Source: Podospora pseudocomata | Taxonomy: Eukaryota; Ascomycota; Sordariomycetes; Sordariales; Podosporaceae | Length of the DNA stretch: 64,000 nt | NCBI RefSeq assembly: GCF_035222375.1 | Contig: NW_026946363.1 | Location: 3,906,001-3,970,000 of the forward strand | Direction: 5' to 3' | Shown here: positions 26,774 through 39,167 of the stretch, piece after piece | How the letters are laid out: each line of letters starts with the position of its first letter | Position numbering within the stretch: the first letter of the stretch is position 1 | The notes under the pieces: model-generated | Seen by the model: only the letters and a program-made list of their open reading frames with translations | What the model was told of the DNA's origin: nothing | Database searches by the model: none | Program-made: the position numbers and the translations under genes

Positions 26774-29700
26774 GATTGCGGGCAATTGTGGGGGTGACAA
26801 AGTCGATGAACCTGCGACTTGAAAAGATGAGGGAAAAGGAAGAAGACCCAGCTACGATGTCTTCGTCGATGGGCTGGGTGACTGTTGCGACGGTGATGGG
26901 AGATGGATGATGGAGGAGTGAGAGAGAGGAAGAGGGAGCGAGCTCGGCATGGAATGGATGGGGAGGCTGCGTCCTGATAAAGACGGGGGCGGCGGCTGCG
27001 TAAGACCAACGCCTGCGGTTGCCTCAGGGAAGCCCCCAGCTCATTAGTGCTCAGGCGGAGCGGTGCAGCAGGACCCGAGAGCCGGGGGTTGACTCTCCAC
27101 CCTGAACCGAAAGCGGCTTAGCAAAAGGCGGAGCAGCCAATGGGATGACCGTTGCCCTCACCCACAGGGGCGAAATGCAGCTGTTGAGTGGCCTTGCGTG
27201 CGATAAGCGTGCCATCTGCCATTGTTTGCCAGGCTTATCAGTTGCGTCTTCACCTCTGAGAATGACCACAAGGACAGCCATGGGAGTATCAAGGACAGCA
27301 TAAAACACATCATCTTTGCCACGTTTTAACCTGATTGTCCTCTCTTGTCTACGTGCTCTACATGGCGACTAGTTAACTCAACGGGCTTCCAGCGCCTGTT
27401 GAAAACCAACAATGCCCGCCCGTGGTCCAGCTGCTGCTGTTCCCTCTGTGCCGGATGAACAGCTTCCTTCTGGGCTTACCGCCTTGCAGCCCTGGTTCGA
27501 GGACCCCTGGCCCGACTGTCACTTGATTCGCGGAAGCTCTCTTGGAGCTCCAAGCTGTTCGACATCAAGGCACAGCGCATCAACACGACACTGCTCCTGC
27601 TTCCGATGCTGCTGTGGTCCTCAACCGCTGCCCTTATCCAACCAGCCTGGGCGAGGCTCACCGCGACGAGATCTGGGGTCGACCACAGCGAAGCGGATTG
27701 ACTGCCTTGTCAGATCCCCTGTCAGGAACGTCACGCTTGGAGCTCTCCGACGATGCCAAGGTGCCAGCCAGCGCGGGGATCTCCACCCAAACTGGAACTG
27801 GTCATGAGTCCCCAGCACGTGCCGGGTCTTGTATCGTTTAGGGACGTCTGACTCGACTGGCCCCGACCACCTCACGCTTCCCTTCCTGTTCCTGGGGTTG
27901 CCTTCGCTGTTGAGATAATATGGAATAATGAGAAATGCATCCCCTGTTTTAGTCCGGATTGATTGCAGCGGTGCACCACCGAGGTTTGAGCCACTATTGG
28001 TGACCTATAGGTACCAGATTATGCCGTGACTTGCAACCTTGATAGACAACCAGTTGACCGATTACATCATACCTTGCTCAACTGAGCAAACCAGCGCATT
28101 CGTCTCACAGCTGGTATGTTGACTGGCACATCGACGAACCGCTTGCAAAACTTGGATAAAAGGCAGCAGTTTGTAATGAAGCCGTCATTAGATAGTATTC
28201 TCATGGTTCACCTCACAGGCAACACTTCGCAACACGCAGCCTGTCCCTTGGTGAACCTCCGACGCGGGTCGCTGTGGAGACCACTTTGACCGTGGTTTAT
28301 CGCCCTATCTAGCCACCTTATCCATATCTTGATAGGCGATCACACAGCTGACGGGCGTGACTCCAACTGCAACCCCTCAATCCCCTCACGGAGACTCTTG
28401 CCTCCCTCGTGGTGGATCAACACCATGTGTACACTCCAACCCTGGTATTTTTGTTAGCGCGGGACTTCATGATATTTCCCACCCCCAGAACCTCATCCAC
28501 AACCAATTTTTACGGTGAAAAAAGGGCATCGTAAGATTCTTCTTACTTTTTAGATTATCATCGTCCAAGTGAGTGTATTATTTTGGCGTTCTGAGGGCAG
28601 ATGTTGTAGATATTTGAAAACCTGATCCTGACCCCTGTGACTGACCACTATGTGTCTATTGTCAAGGGAACTTTGCTGAACATAGAGGGGGCTAAGCAAT
28701 TCCGGGTTGTAGCTGTGTTTTCTGGCATCTTGACGACGCTTCGGGCAATATCCAGCAACATGTTCCAGACTCCGTGACTCCCTTCTCCAATTCTGAAACC
28801 CCAATCCAATCGTTGGCCGTCGGAACCAGAACACAGCAGAGGCTTGTGATTCTGCGATTTCCACGACATCTTGCATTGCATGTAATATTATTGCCCCGTA
28901 GACAGAGTGTGAGTGAGGCGGCATACCAAACGGATACTGAGATAGACTCTGCATTCAAGGTGATACGGTATCTATGGGGGACTTTAAAAGGTTGTAGGCA
29001 TGGATTTCGGATGCTCCAGGGAAGCACTTCAGCGAGTCCATGATTGGATATCTTGGGTGACAGCTACCATATACCGAGGCCCCATGCCGCAGCATTTGAA
29101 AGACTGACATCAACTAGGAGCAGTTTATAGACTGTGAAAGGAAAAATCATACCATTCTCCAGGGCTGAGAAACCCAGAAGTCTCTTTTTTGTGCTCTTTC
29201 AGAACAAGTCTCCAAGGCAGACCAAACAGCCACTTCAGTTACACCCGTCTCAGCCCCACTTACAAGTCCCACTGTTTCAGTGATGCACCGCCACAGGACC
29301 CCTCTAAATGGATCCCTCAGGTGAATTGGATTCGGCCTTCACCAGCGCTGATGTGGCCCTGCAAGGCAGCTCCAGAACAGTGGACAAGCTCGAGGCTGAA
29401 GGCTGACGGGAGCTTCTTTTTGGCCTTCTAGATAGGAGCAGAAGCCTCCACGACCCAACCACCAGCTCACCGGCACTCACTTGGCTCCTTTCCATGAGGG
29501 AAGCTCTTTGCTTTGTATCTTGATCTCATTCTTTTGGCATCTTACCAATTATATCGCCTAGCCGTCGACCTTGGCCTTGGCCGCGAGAAACATCGGATTC
29601 GGTACTCGTATGCGGCGGAGGTACCGCTGACGATGCCGGCGTAAGCTCTGTGGTGAATATTAGCACCAACGGAAAGCATGCACATGACAGCTCTCTAAGG

Positions 29701-29817
29701 TTTTACGACGGCGGATTAATACACAAAACTGCGAAACCTCGATGGGATATTCGAGCGCAGACAGACTTTCATAAGAAGAAAAGCGATTGGGCTATTCCCC
29801 CACCAGCGGTCCCCAAT
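26774..29817. other. divergent intergenic region, 3.0 kb
   Basis: The region lies between the start codons of the protease (-) and the BEACH protein (+). Short frames at 27,400-27,880 and 28,550-29,040 lack codon bias or family character. A 33-codon upstream frame at 29,308-29,406 precedes the BEACH gene and is listed separately. I see no transposon ends, tRNA or repeat array. Confidence 0.5.
29308..29406 (+). other. possible upstream ORF of the BEACH gene
   Basis: A 32-residue acidic peptide frame (starting MDPSGELDSAFTSADVALQG and ending in KLEAEG) closes with TGA, and the same frame then stays open for about 36 more codons. It lies about 410 bp upstream of the chosen BEACH start. It may be a translated leader ORF or part of an undetected 5' exon, or it may be chance. 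Confidence 0.25.
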
Positions 29818-32800
29818 ATGCTTGCCGTGCGCTCTCGACGTTATCGATCGTCGACTTCGGCTTCGACCGTCCAAACATCGAAAGCCGCCGAGGTCCTCCA
29901 GCGTCTGCTTCGACAACTCTCCGAGACAGCAAACTCCCGCTCTGCCGATGGGTACCCCGAAATCGAGGATCTGCTCGAGCAGATCCGCCAGATACACCAG
30001 CACGTTGCTACCGCGCAACCGCCTTCCCAACCTCAAGACGACTTTCGACACTTGAACGGCTTCCAGACCCTCCTCGAAGTTTTGCGATCGTTCTCGGGCT
30101 TTTATAACATACAAAAAAGAAGCAAAGACGAGAGGAGGGGAATATTTGATTTGCTTCACGTCATTCTGGCAACTGTCTCTGCCGCATTCAGGGGCCATCC
30201 GGGAAACAGGAGGTACTTCCAAGATAGAGTCGATGGCGGAGGATGGGAGTCTCTGGAACAAATAATTGCCAGCATTGGTGTGGGAGGCGGAGAATCAGAC
30301 TTGTGGACAAACTGTCAATTGTTTGGGAAGCTGCTATCGTTCGCCCTGGACGACCAGCGGCTCGATGAGCTCTGTCGTTCTGTGGCTTCGTCCTCGACGG
30401 CATCTCGGCCTACATCCGCCCCTGGGACGGAGGATCAAGGAGAGTCACCGACACCGATAGGGGACAATACAAAAGAGAGTCAGGGCCAGCTTGACATTTT
30501 AGAAGCTATCGAGGCCAGGCTTGCACAGATTCTAGGGCCCAACACGGTGGTTCAGAATGCCGAGATTATACGGACGGTCGTGGGCTTTTGGGAATCAATA
30601 CCGAGAACCAAAGGGGCACCGCCAGATTTGGCTTCGATGATCGTCTTGATAACGCTGTCGTCTGTTGGTTCGGCCTCTCTTTTCAACCTCACGGCATTAC
30701 ATGGAACCGGCATGCTCTCCAGACTATTGCGACTGCTGTTCTCTAGTGAGCGCATTCTTACCGAGGCCGAGACAGAAAAGGCGTTGCCCCTGAGCAAATC
30801 GCTCATGTACCTTGGGGTAGACCAGCTGGCTGATGCGCAGTTTTTACTCTGCAATCGGGACGAGGATGTCTCTGAATTTTGTCTCGACATGACGGAAAAG
30901 AACAACGGGCCACCTTTCATTCAGTTTGACCTGTCACTTCACGGTCATTCTTCCGTTGAACTGCCCAACCTCGGGCGACCTTTTCCACCCCATTCGTCAG
31001 CCGGATACACTTTTGCTGCCTGGGTCCGTGTCGACAGATTCGATCCCCATTCGCACACCACACTCTTTGGAGTATTCGACTCTACGCAGACCTGCTTTCT
31101 GCTGGCTTACCTCGAGAGGGACACCAAAAACTTCATTCTGCAAACATCTGTTATCTCGTCCCGTCCCAGTGTTCGGTTCAAGACAGTTTCTTTCAAGGAG
31201 AAGCGGTGGTATCACATCGCCATCGTGCACCGCCGGCCCAAGGCACTCGCTGCAAGCAAGGCCAGCCTCTATGTCAACGGGGAATTTGCAGAGCAGATAC
31301 GGTCGGCATATCCAAATCCACCCCCCATCTCCAACACGAGCACTGAGAGCTTCGCTTCGTTTGCGTCAAGCAGTCACAAAACAAATCCAGTACAGGCATT
31401 CCTGGGCACACCCCGTGATCTTGCGACCCAGGTTGGCCCTGGTCTTGTGCATTCGAAATGGTCCCTTGCCTCTGCTCAAATGTTTGAGGATGTCCTGAGC
31501 GATGATTTTCTTGCGGTGCATTACCGACTTGGACCACGGTATCAGGGTAACTTTCAAGACTGCCTTGGAGGGTTTCAGACGTATGAGGCCTCGGCCGCTC
31601 TTGGACTCCGTAACGAGCTGTTCCATCCCGGCAAGGATGAGAACTCGGATATCCTCAGAGCTATCAGAGATAAGGCTGGCTCCATTGTTCCCGAACAGAA
31701 AGTATTGCTCAGCATTCTCCCTAGGGCGGTGTTCCGTACCGATGGCAAGTTCATGGACTCGTCGCTCTTTCGGTCACTGTCGAGGAACTCGGCCGGCAGT
31801 TTGTTCCATACTACCACCAAGACGGGAGTCCCTGTTGCGATCAACGCTGCTGTTCCGTGTATCAATGATGCGCTAATCAGAATGAACGGAGTATCGCTTC
31901 TCGTTGGCGACCCAGTCTTGACCACGCCGTATTACTTTGATGACAATTTCTGGCGACTTGGTGGCTTCACACCTGTGGTGCTGAAGCTGGTTGAGCGCGC
32001 CACAACCCCTCAGGATCTCCTCCGGTCTGTCGAGATGACCTTTCATTGTATCGAAAAGAGCTGGCGAAACAGTGAGGCCATGGAGAGGGACAATGGATAT
32101 GCTATCTTGAGCATGCTTCTGCGGGCTAAGCTCGGATACGGAATTCCGGCTTCAGACAGCGTCTCACAGTCGTGGCGGCTTGCCGTCACGAACGAGGCAA
32201 GAGACAGGCTCAGCTTCCAGCTCTTGAGCTTGGTCCTCAGCTTCGTGGGTTACAAACATGCGGACCCCATCGAATCATTTGTCGTGAACCCTCTCGCTTA
32301 TCGTATTCTCCTCATCGACCCCGATACCTGGCGCAAGGCGGCCCCGATCACCCAAGAACTCTATTACAAGCAGTTTGTGACCTTTGCCGTGAAAAGCAAG
32401 CACCACCAATTCAACAGCAAGCGGCTGCTCAGAATGCGTACGTTAGAGTTTGCTTGAGGCTCATCAGTATTTCATATACTCACTACTCATTCTATAGGTA
32501 TCATCAAGAGGCTGCTGGATGCTCTCAAGGCCGAGACCATCTCGGAAGACATCCTGCCTCATTTCATGGCCTCGTTTGAGAGTCTGGTCAAATGCAATTT
32601 TAATGCAGAGGTTCACCGTTCTCTTGCCCTTTTCATCACCTACGCCTTCCATACCCCTGCTGGCTCCCTGCCCCGTACTCCCAAACCTATATCCAGAGCA
32701 GGGACGCCTTCCCTGAGCAACCTGAGAAGACCAGTCCCGGTTGAGACGGGACCGTCCTCCTCGAACGGCCCCTCAAGATTACTTACAAAGAAACAATTAG

Positions 32801-35800
32801 GCATCAAGTTCCTAGAGATGTATACACGGTTTCTCTGCGAGAAAACCAACCCGGCAGACATCCGCAAGTTCGCCAAGACAGTAACAAATAAGGTGATATT
32901 CGGTGTCGACCCAGAGAGATTCCCGAGGCCATATGTAGTACTGACGCCCTTGCAGTGGCTCCTCTACCTGCTTGCGGAGGACGATCCAGAAATCGTCGTC
33001 CACGGATGCAAGATTCTCGCCCGCCTCATAGTGTCGCAGCCGACAACGTACACAACCAAATTCTCTACTAGGTCTGGAGGGTTTCACATCATGGCTCACC
33101 GCTTGAAGCAGTGGTGGGACATTGCTACTCTCTGGCCGATCCTGTTCAGTATCCTGTTTGGGTACGACGTTGCGAATATCAACTTTGACAAGTCGTTTGA
33201 CTTTTTCAGTCTCTTGGAGATATTTGGGAATCGACATGTGGTTTTCCCCGATGTGCTGCCGGTTATCATCTCGATGCTGCAGCACGGGCTGAGGGATATT
33301 CTCAAGTATCAGGATGATCCGGACTCTCCGCAGGGAGACTGGGAGACGCCCAGGAGTGGTTCGGAAGGTCTTGCTGCCGTCCAGACGCGTCCAAGGGCTC
33401 GGTCTATGGAACTGGGCCAGGCTTTGGAGCCGCGGAGTATGTCTCTTTCTTGCCTTTGCTCTGGATCTTCGCTGACATATTGCCTAGAAACACGCCTGCC
33501 TGACAAAGAGAGGGTCTCGGCTAGTGTTGGAGTTCTTCAGACCGTTGTCCGCTTTTTGTCAGACATGCACAGTCGGTCGGCCAGCTTCAGAGATTTTGCC
33601 CTCAATTCTGACTACGTTCGCCTCCTTTTCTCGGCATTGTACCCCATCATAGTCAGCGCCGATCCCGTTACCCCCGACACTGAGCTCAACTCCAAGGACT
33701 CGGTCCTCACATTTGAGGGAGGCGACGTGCTTATCAGGCCGGTTCCCGGCTCTTCGACTACGGCCACTCCAATCATTCGAACCGCAAACGCAGGACAAAT
33801 GGACGTGTCACCGACGTCTGTACAGGGTCGCGGTACTCCTCTGCGGCGACCTTCCTCGTTCATATTGGTGGCATCACAACAGCAGCAGCCACTCTCCCCA
33901 CGCATCCCCGCTCGTCTCAGCCATGTCATGTCGCCAAAGAAGCGGGTAAATACGCAGAAAGTCAGCAACGTGGTACTCGAGGGAGTGCTGGAGCTCATCA
34001 TCAACGTCTTCACTGATCAGCTGCTCGTCCGAAAGGAATTTCCTGGTTTTGGTCTCTTCTTGAAGGTTCCTCCCGGCTTTCAGGAACATCAGGCCTACTT
34101 TGAGACCTATGTTCTTCGTAATGTCATCACCCACTTGAAAAACACCATTCAGCTCGAGCAAAAGACCCTTCTCGAGCCGAGGATTCTGCAGAACATGTCT
34201 CGGTTGAACATCCACATGGTGGAAGCGATCTTTGAGGGGTGGTTCATGAATGGAGCAGAGACGATGATTGACTTTGCCGGGACTTTGCTGGAGTACCTGC
34301 TGCGACCTGACATCTCGTCTTTGAAGAGCGTCCGTCTTTGCAGCTCGGCGGTGGCAACGATCAGGGCATGCTTCTTGAAGCTGACGCTTTTGCGGCTGTC
34401 GGACATGGATGATCCGCAGTGCCAGGATGCGGATGCTGTTGCTAGCATGGGGCAGCTGATGTACTGGCAGACTGTGCTGCTCAACTGTCTGCAGGTGGAG
34501 GATGATTACATGAAGCTGTTGTGGTATCAACTTTACAACAAGCTGGTTGATCCGAGAGAGCAAGTTCGGATGATCGCTGCGACGGTGTGGCGGATCATGC
34601 TGGTGCAAAAGCCGGAGGAGGCCTCGGTTTTGTTCAGGCAGATCATGACGCCTGATCAGCAGCATCTGACGAGGGGATTCAGAAAACTGACTGAGCTGGA
34701 TGACAATGCGTTTTTGGAATGGGTTGATCAGCATCGGCCTTCGTTGGATGTGTTGTTTGTCGGGGGGATTTCCAAGACGTGGGAGGAGTTTGTTGGTGGG
34801 GAGAATCAGCGGTACAATGACACTGCGAGGACGAGGTTGAGGAACCGGAAGGAGAAGTTGAAGCAGTGGCATGCTGAGTTGAGGGAGAGGGAGAACGTGC
34901 TGTTGAGGCATGAGATGGCGAACAGCGCGTGGATGAAGAGTATTTACTTCACTGAGCACTTCAAGTACCAGAGGCACTTGCAAGACCAACAAGATGACAA
35001 CGCGTTCTTGGCGTGGACGTTTAGCAAGATGGACAGGGACTTGAGGAGGCCGGGAGCGGTGTTTGCTGAGAGGCAGGAGGTTAAGTGGAAGCTGGATCGG
35101 ACGGAGGGGAGGAATAGGATGAGGTTGAGGTTGTTGCCCGAGTATCCTGATCAGCATAGGGAGTATAGGCCGAAGAGGGGGGATAATTCGGGTCTGAAGC
35201 TGAATACGGGGTTGGCGGGGGGTCGACAGTCGAGCATTGGGATGACGCCGGCCAGTTCGACGCCGCCGATCGAGGCTGGGGAGGAGGAGGATACTGCTGA
35301 GGAAGGGGAGGAGGTGGTGGATGGGAAGGGGTTGGATCGGCAGGGGGTGACGCCGGAGGATGACTTTGAGCTGGTGGAGGATCCGAATGATCCGGATGGG
35401 GATGATAATTTTGAGGACAAGAACAGGAAGGTGATGAGGAGGTTGCAGCAGGGGGATTCGGTGCAGAATGTCTTCAACATTTCCAGGATCATTGGGCTGG
35501 ATGCCTCGGAGGGAATCTTGATTGTTGGGAAGGAGGCGCTGTATCTCATGGACAGCTTGTTTCAAAGTGCTGATGGCGAGATCATCAACGTATGGCAAGC
35601 ACCGCCGGAGGAGCGAGATCCGTTTTCCATCATCATTGCTGGCAAGAAGGCGGATGAGGCGCGCCAGGAGCAGAGCCGTGCTGGTTCGGAATCGCGCAGC
35701 TGGAAGTGGCGGGAAGTTCTGATGCTGTCCAAGAGACGGTTCCTCTTCCGGGATGTGGCCATTGAAATGTTCTTCACTGATGGCCGCAGTTATCTGCTTA

Positions 35801-37845
35801 CGGCTATCAACTCGACGATGAGAGACGAGATTTATGCCAGGCTTACCGCCAAGGTGCCGCATAATAGCAACCCGAGTTTGTTGCCGAATCCAGAGGATGC
35901 CTGGAGATTGGAGGCTCTTAAGTTCACCGAGGAGGCACCGCAGACGCTGGGGGCCAAGTTTGGCAGCATTTTCAATTCGTCGGGGTGGAACCCGCTGATG
36001 AAGAGGTGGCAGAAGGGAGAGATATCCAACTTTCACTATTTGATGCTGGTCAACACCATGGCGGGCAGAACGTTCAACGATCTGACGCAATATCCGGTTT
36101 TCCCGTGGGTGTTGGCGGATTATACGAGTGAGGAGCTGGACTTGAATAATCCGGCGACGTTCAGGGATTTGTCCAAGCCGATGGGCGCGCAGAATCCTAG
36201 TCGGGCGGCGGATTTTAACATGAGGTACAAGAGCCTGGCCGAGATTGGGGAGACGCCGTTTCATTATGGGACGCATTACTCGTCTGCGATGATTGTGTCG
36301 TCGTATTTGATTCGGTTGCCGCCGTTTGTGCAGTCTTACATACTGCTGCAGGGTGGGACGTTTGATCACCCTGATCGGTTGTTTTTCTCCATCGAGGGGA
36401 CTTGGACGTCGTCGTCGAAGGATAATGGGTCGGACGTGAGGGAGCTGATTCCTGAGTTCTTTTACCTTCCGGATTTTTTGACGAATGTCAATGGTTACAA
36501 CTTTGGTGAACGCCAAGGTGGCCAGGGGAAGGTGGACAATGTCATCCTGCCCCCTTGGGCCAAGGGCGATCCCAAGATCTTCATCGCCAAACACCGTGAG
36601 GCTCTCGAGTCTCCCCATGTGAGCCAGCACCTCCACAAATGGATCGATCTCATCTTTGGGTACAAGCAGCGCGGAGAAGCCGCGGTGGAAAACTTGAATG
36701 TCTTCCACCATCTCTCTTACAAGGGCGCCAGAGATTTGGATGACATTGTCGACCCTCAGGAACGTGCCATTACCACGGGCATCATCCACAACTTTGGCCA
36801 GACCCCCCACCAAGTCTTTACTCGGCCACACCCCGCCAGGGAATACGACCGCTGCCCGATCAAACGGTTGGACACCTCCATCTCCGCCCTGACTAAACTC
36901 CCCTACCCGCTGCTGGAAAGCCACGAACGGGTGTCGTCATTGATTTACGTCCATAAATACGACCGGCTGCTTTGCGCCTCCCCGTTCAGGATCAACCTCC
37001 CTCCGTTCTACGACAAGTTTGTCGAATGGGGTTATGCGGATAACTCGGTCAGGTTCTTCTTTAGCGACAACCGCCGCTTGGCGGGGCTGCACGAGAATCT
37101 GCACATAGGGCAGATATCAACCCTCACATTTGCAGACAGCAAAACGCTGATCACGGCCGGGGAGGACTGTGTCGTTTCTGTCTACAACGTGCAGACATCC
37201 CCCGGAAAACCGGTGGAACTGCAGCAGAGGTCGAGCTTATTCGGGCACAAGACTCCGGTCACCAACATCGCGGTGGCGAAGGCGTTTTCGACGATTGTGA
37301 CGGTATCGCAGGATGGGGTTGCGTTTCTTTGGGATCTGAACAGGTTGGAGTTCATCAGACGGTTGCCGATGCCGATGAGGGGGGTGGGACAGCAGGTCGA
37401 GTGTGTGGCTGTGAATGACACGACGGGGGACATTATGGTTTGTGTTGGGCAGAGCGTGGTGTTGTTTACGGTGAATGGGGAGGTGATTTTGGATCAGAAT
37501 GTATGTGGTGGTGGTGGTGGGAGCGAGGGGGAGGTGACGGATGATTACGTGCATAGCTGTGCGTTTTATGAGGGGTCGGGGGGGAATGAGTGGTTGGAGA
37601 ATCAGTTGGTTTTTACGGGGCATAAGAGGGGGAGGGTGAATATTTGGAGGAAGACGGTTAGCAAGGAGGGGAGGTGGGTGCTGGAGTGGATGAGGAGGTT
37701 GGATCATGTGAATCAGGGGAAGATGACGAGTGAGAGGGGGGAAAATGTGGAGGCGGCGGTGACATGTATTGCGCCTATGGAGAGGTTGGTGTATACGGGC
37801 GATGATGATGGGAGGGTGGTTAGTTTTCCTCCCCCCCCCCCCTGA
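29818..37845 (+). CDS. BPH1: BEACH-domain protein (LYST / Bph1-like)
   Basis: Three exons, 29818-32437, 32498-33436 and 33488-37845, give about 2638 residues. BEACH proteins are very large peripheral membrane proteins acting in vesicle trafficking, lysosome/vacuole traffic and cell-wall delivery. The N-terminal half is alpha-solenoid-like with an embedded ConA/laminin-G-like domain (about nt 30,940-31,490; SAGYTFAAWVRVDRFDPHS). A PH-BEACH domain begins near residue 1848 (FNISRIIGLDASEGILIVGK), the BEACH domain spans about 2033-2305 (HYLMLVNTMAGRTFNDLTQY, YGTHYSSAMIVSSYLIRLPP), and WD40-like repeats run from about 2390 to the end. Introns are 60 bp (32438-32497, gtacgt) and 51 bp (33437-33487, gtatgt). 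The second keeps the frame open if retained. The start could also be the in-frame ATG at 29650, which adds 56 residues. The C-terminus ends abruptly in a poly-proline encoded by a C run. Confidence 0.92.
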
Positions 37846-38439
37846 TGTTGATGATAAGCTAACGGTGGTGATAGTATGAATGGAATCTGGTCCAACGAGA
37901 GAGGTGAGACAGGGCTGGGTTTGATCGGCACAAGCGGACAATCAACATGAAATAAAGGCCACGAGAAGATGGTCAGAAAGGAGAGAAGACAAGGGGGGAG
38001 GGGGGGTGGGTTAAGCGCCAAGGAGTGGGTGGTCACTCATGCCATCACCATTGTTATTACATTTCCAGCGAAGTGTCTGAATTAGAGTTGATAGATATTT
38101 GGATGTGTCCTGCGGGAAAAAAAATGAAAACCTTTAATTTCTCACCCATTCTGCAATATGGCTTTTGGTTTACCGGTTTATGACCTCATGTCTTTGAAAA
38201 CACGTCTATTCGTATTAGACCACCCTCTCTGCCCGTTTATAAACGCCAATATGTACAATTGATACAGCTTCTCTTTTCCACTCTTTCTGTCTGTCTCCAT
38301 TGCTCCCTCTCTCGGCCTGGACCTCATGTACGCCCATCATATCGTATCGGTTTTTCGGTTCCAATGTTCAATCCCCTCTTCTGCCTCCCATCCCTCAGCT
38401 TCCTTGATGTTTCCTTCTCGGTTCATTCGTCTCGTCCCA
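37846..38439. other. convergent intergenic region (BEACH gene / complex I 9.5 kDa)
   Basis: About 590 bp of 3' flanks. The right half is pyrimidine-rich on the plus strand (38,270-38,400). No gene is seen. Confidence 0.6.
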
Positions 38440-38744
38440 TTACTCCGTCTCGTCCCCGTATCCCGTCAACTTCTTCCTCGGCGTAGTTGGCACTATTATC
38501 ACAGACACTGATTAGCACAGGACCCAATGTCTATTGTTGTGCAAGAGTATATACCGGGATAAGTCATGGGGATCTGAGGCGCGTCATAGTCGCCCAGGGC
38601 GCGGCGGACAGGAGGGACGACGATGAGGTGCAGAGGGCCGAAGCCGGCGATGACGCAGGACCAGAAGAGGGAAGGGCGCTCGCGGGCGGCCCAGCGGCAG
38701 TATTTGAGGGGGGTGGCCCAGAAGCGGGGGGTTGCGCCGGGCAT
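38440..38744 (-). CDS. nuo9.5: NADH:ubiquinone oxidoreductase 9.5 kDa subunit (complex I)
   Basis: Two exons, 38744-38555 and 38492-38440, give an 80-residue protein. It is a small accessory subunit of the membrane arm of mitochondrial complex I. Exon 1 encodes the family's typical sequence, TPRFWATPLKYCRWAARERP, then one transmembrane helix (SLFWSCVIAGFGPLHLIVVP) and VRRALGDYDAPQIPMTYP. Exon 2 is 53 bp and supplies the conserved tail VPTTPRKKLTGYGDETE, which a plain frame search misses. The intron (38493-38554, 62 bp) splits the Val codon in TYPVPT, with donor gtatat and acceptor aatag. Three residues (MPG) precede ATPRFW; an upstream in-frame ATG at 38783 would add 13 residues and is less likely. 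It is divergent from WBP1. Confidence 0.92.
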
Positions 38745-39167
38745 TTTTGTTTTCTTTCCTTTGCTTCGCCCTTGGTTAGCCAATTGCGGGTGTTTGTATA
38801 GGTTGTGGTGGCATGAACATACGGGTGGTGGTTTGGGCTCGACCTGACCTGGGGTGGTGGGAGCTTTCGAAGCTACTTGGGCTGGGGCGGTGGGAGCTTC
38901 AATTGACTTGATTGCGATAGGTTGATGGCCGGTGAAACTGCGGGTATTCTAACAGAGCACTGAGCAAGAGCAGGGGCCCCGCAGTCTCAAATGTTTAAAG
39001 GTGGGTCTGGCATCAACGGGGCAGGGGGGTAGAAGTTGGGGTCTTGGCAAGGCTACGTATGCTGAATTGGTGATTATTAGCTGTGGTACCTAAAGCTGCT
39101 GCTGTTGCTGCGCGCGCCCGTGGCATCAACTTCGACAACTATACAACAGACGGATCGATCGCCCAAG
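38745..39167. promoter_or_regulatory. shared divergent promoter region (complex I 9.5 kDa / WBP1)
   Basis: Only 423 bp separate the two start codons, so both leaders and promoters must lie here. No clear TATA box is seen. A near-repeat of gctttcgaagctacttgggc-like and ggtgggagctt sequence occurs at 38,855-38,905 (the words ggggtggtgggagcttt and ggggcggtgggagcttc). Confidence 0.5.

Noticed and set aside
27485-27500. ggttcgag word resembling a tRNA B box
   Set aside because: The B box is imperfect, and I could not fold an acceptor stem, anticodon arm and A box around it.
33874-36924. 1016-codon antisense frame opposite the BEACH gene
   Set aside because: It is rich in Arg/His/Pro/Leu in the pattern expected from the complement of a GC-biased coding frame, has no family motif, and the sense strand encodes clear PH-BEACH and BEACH domains.
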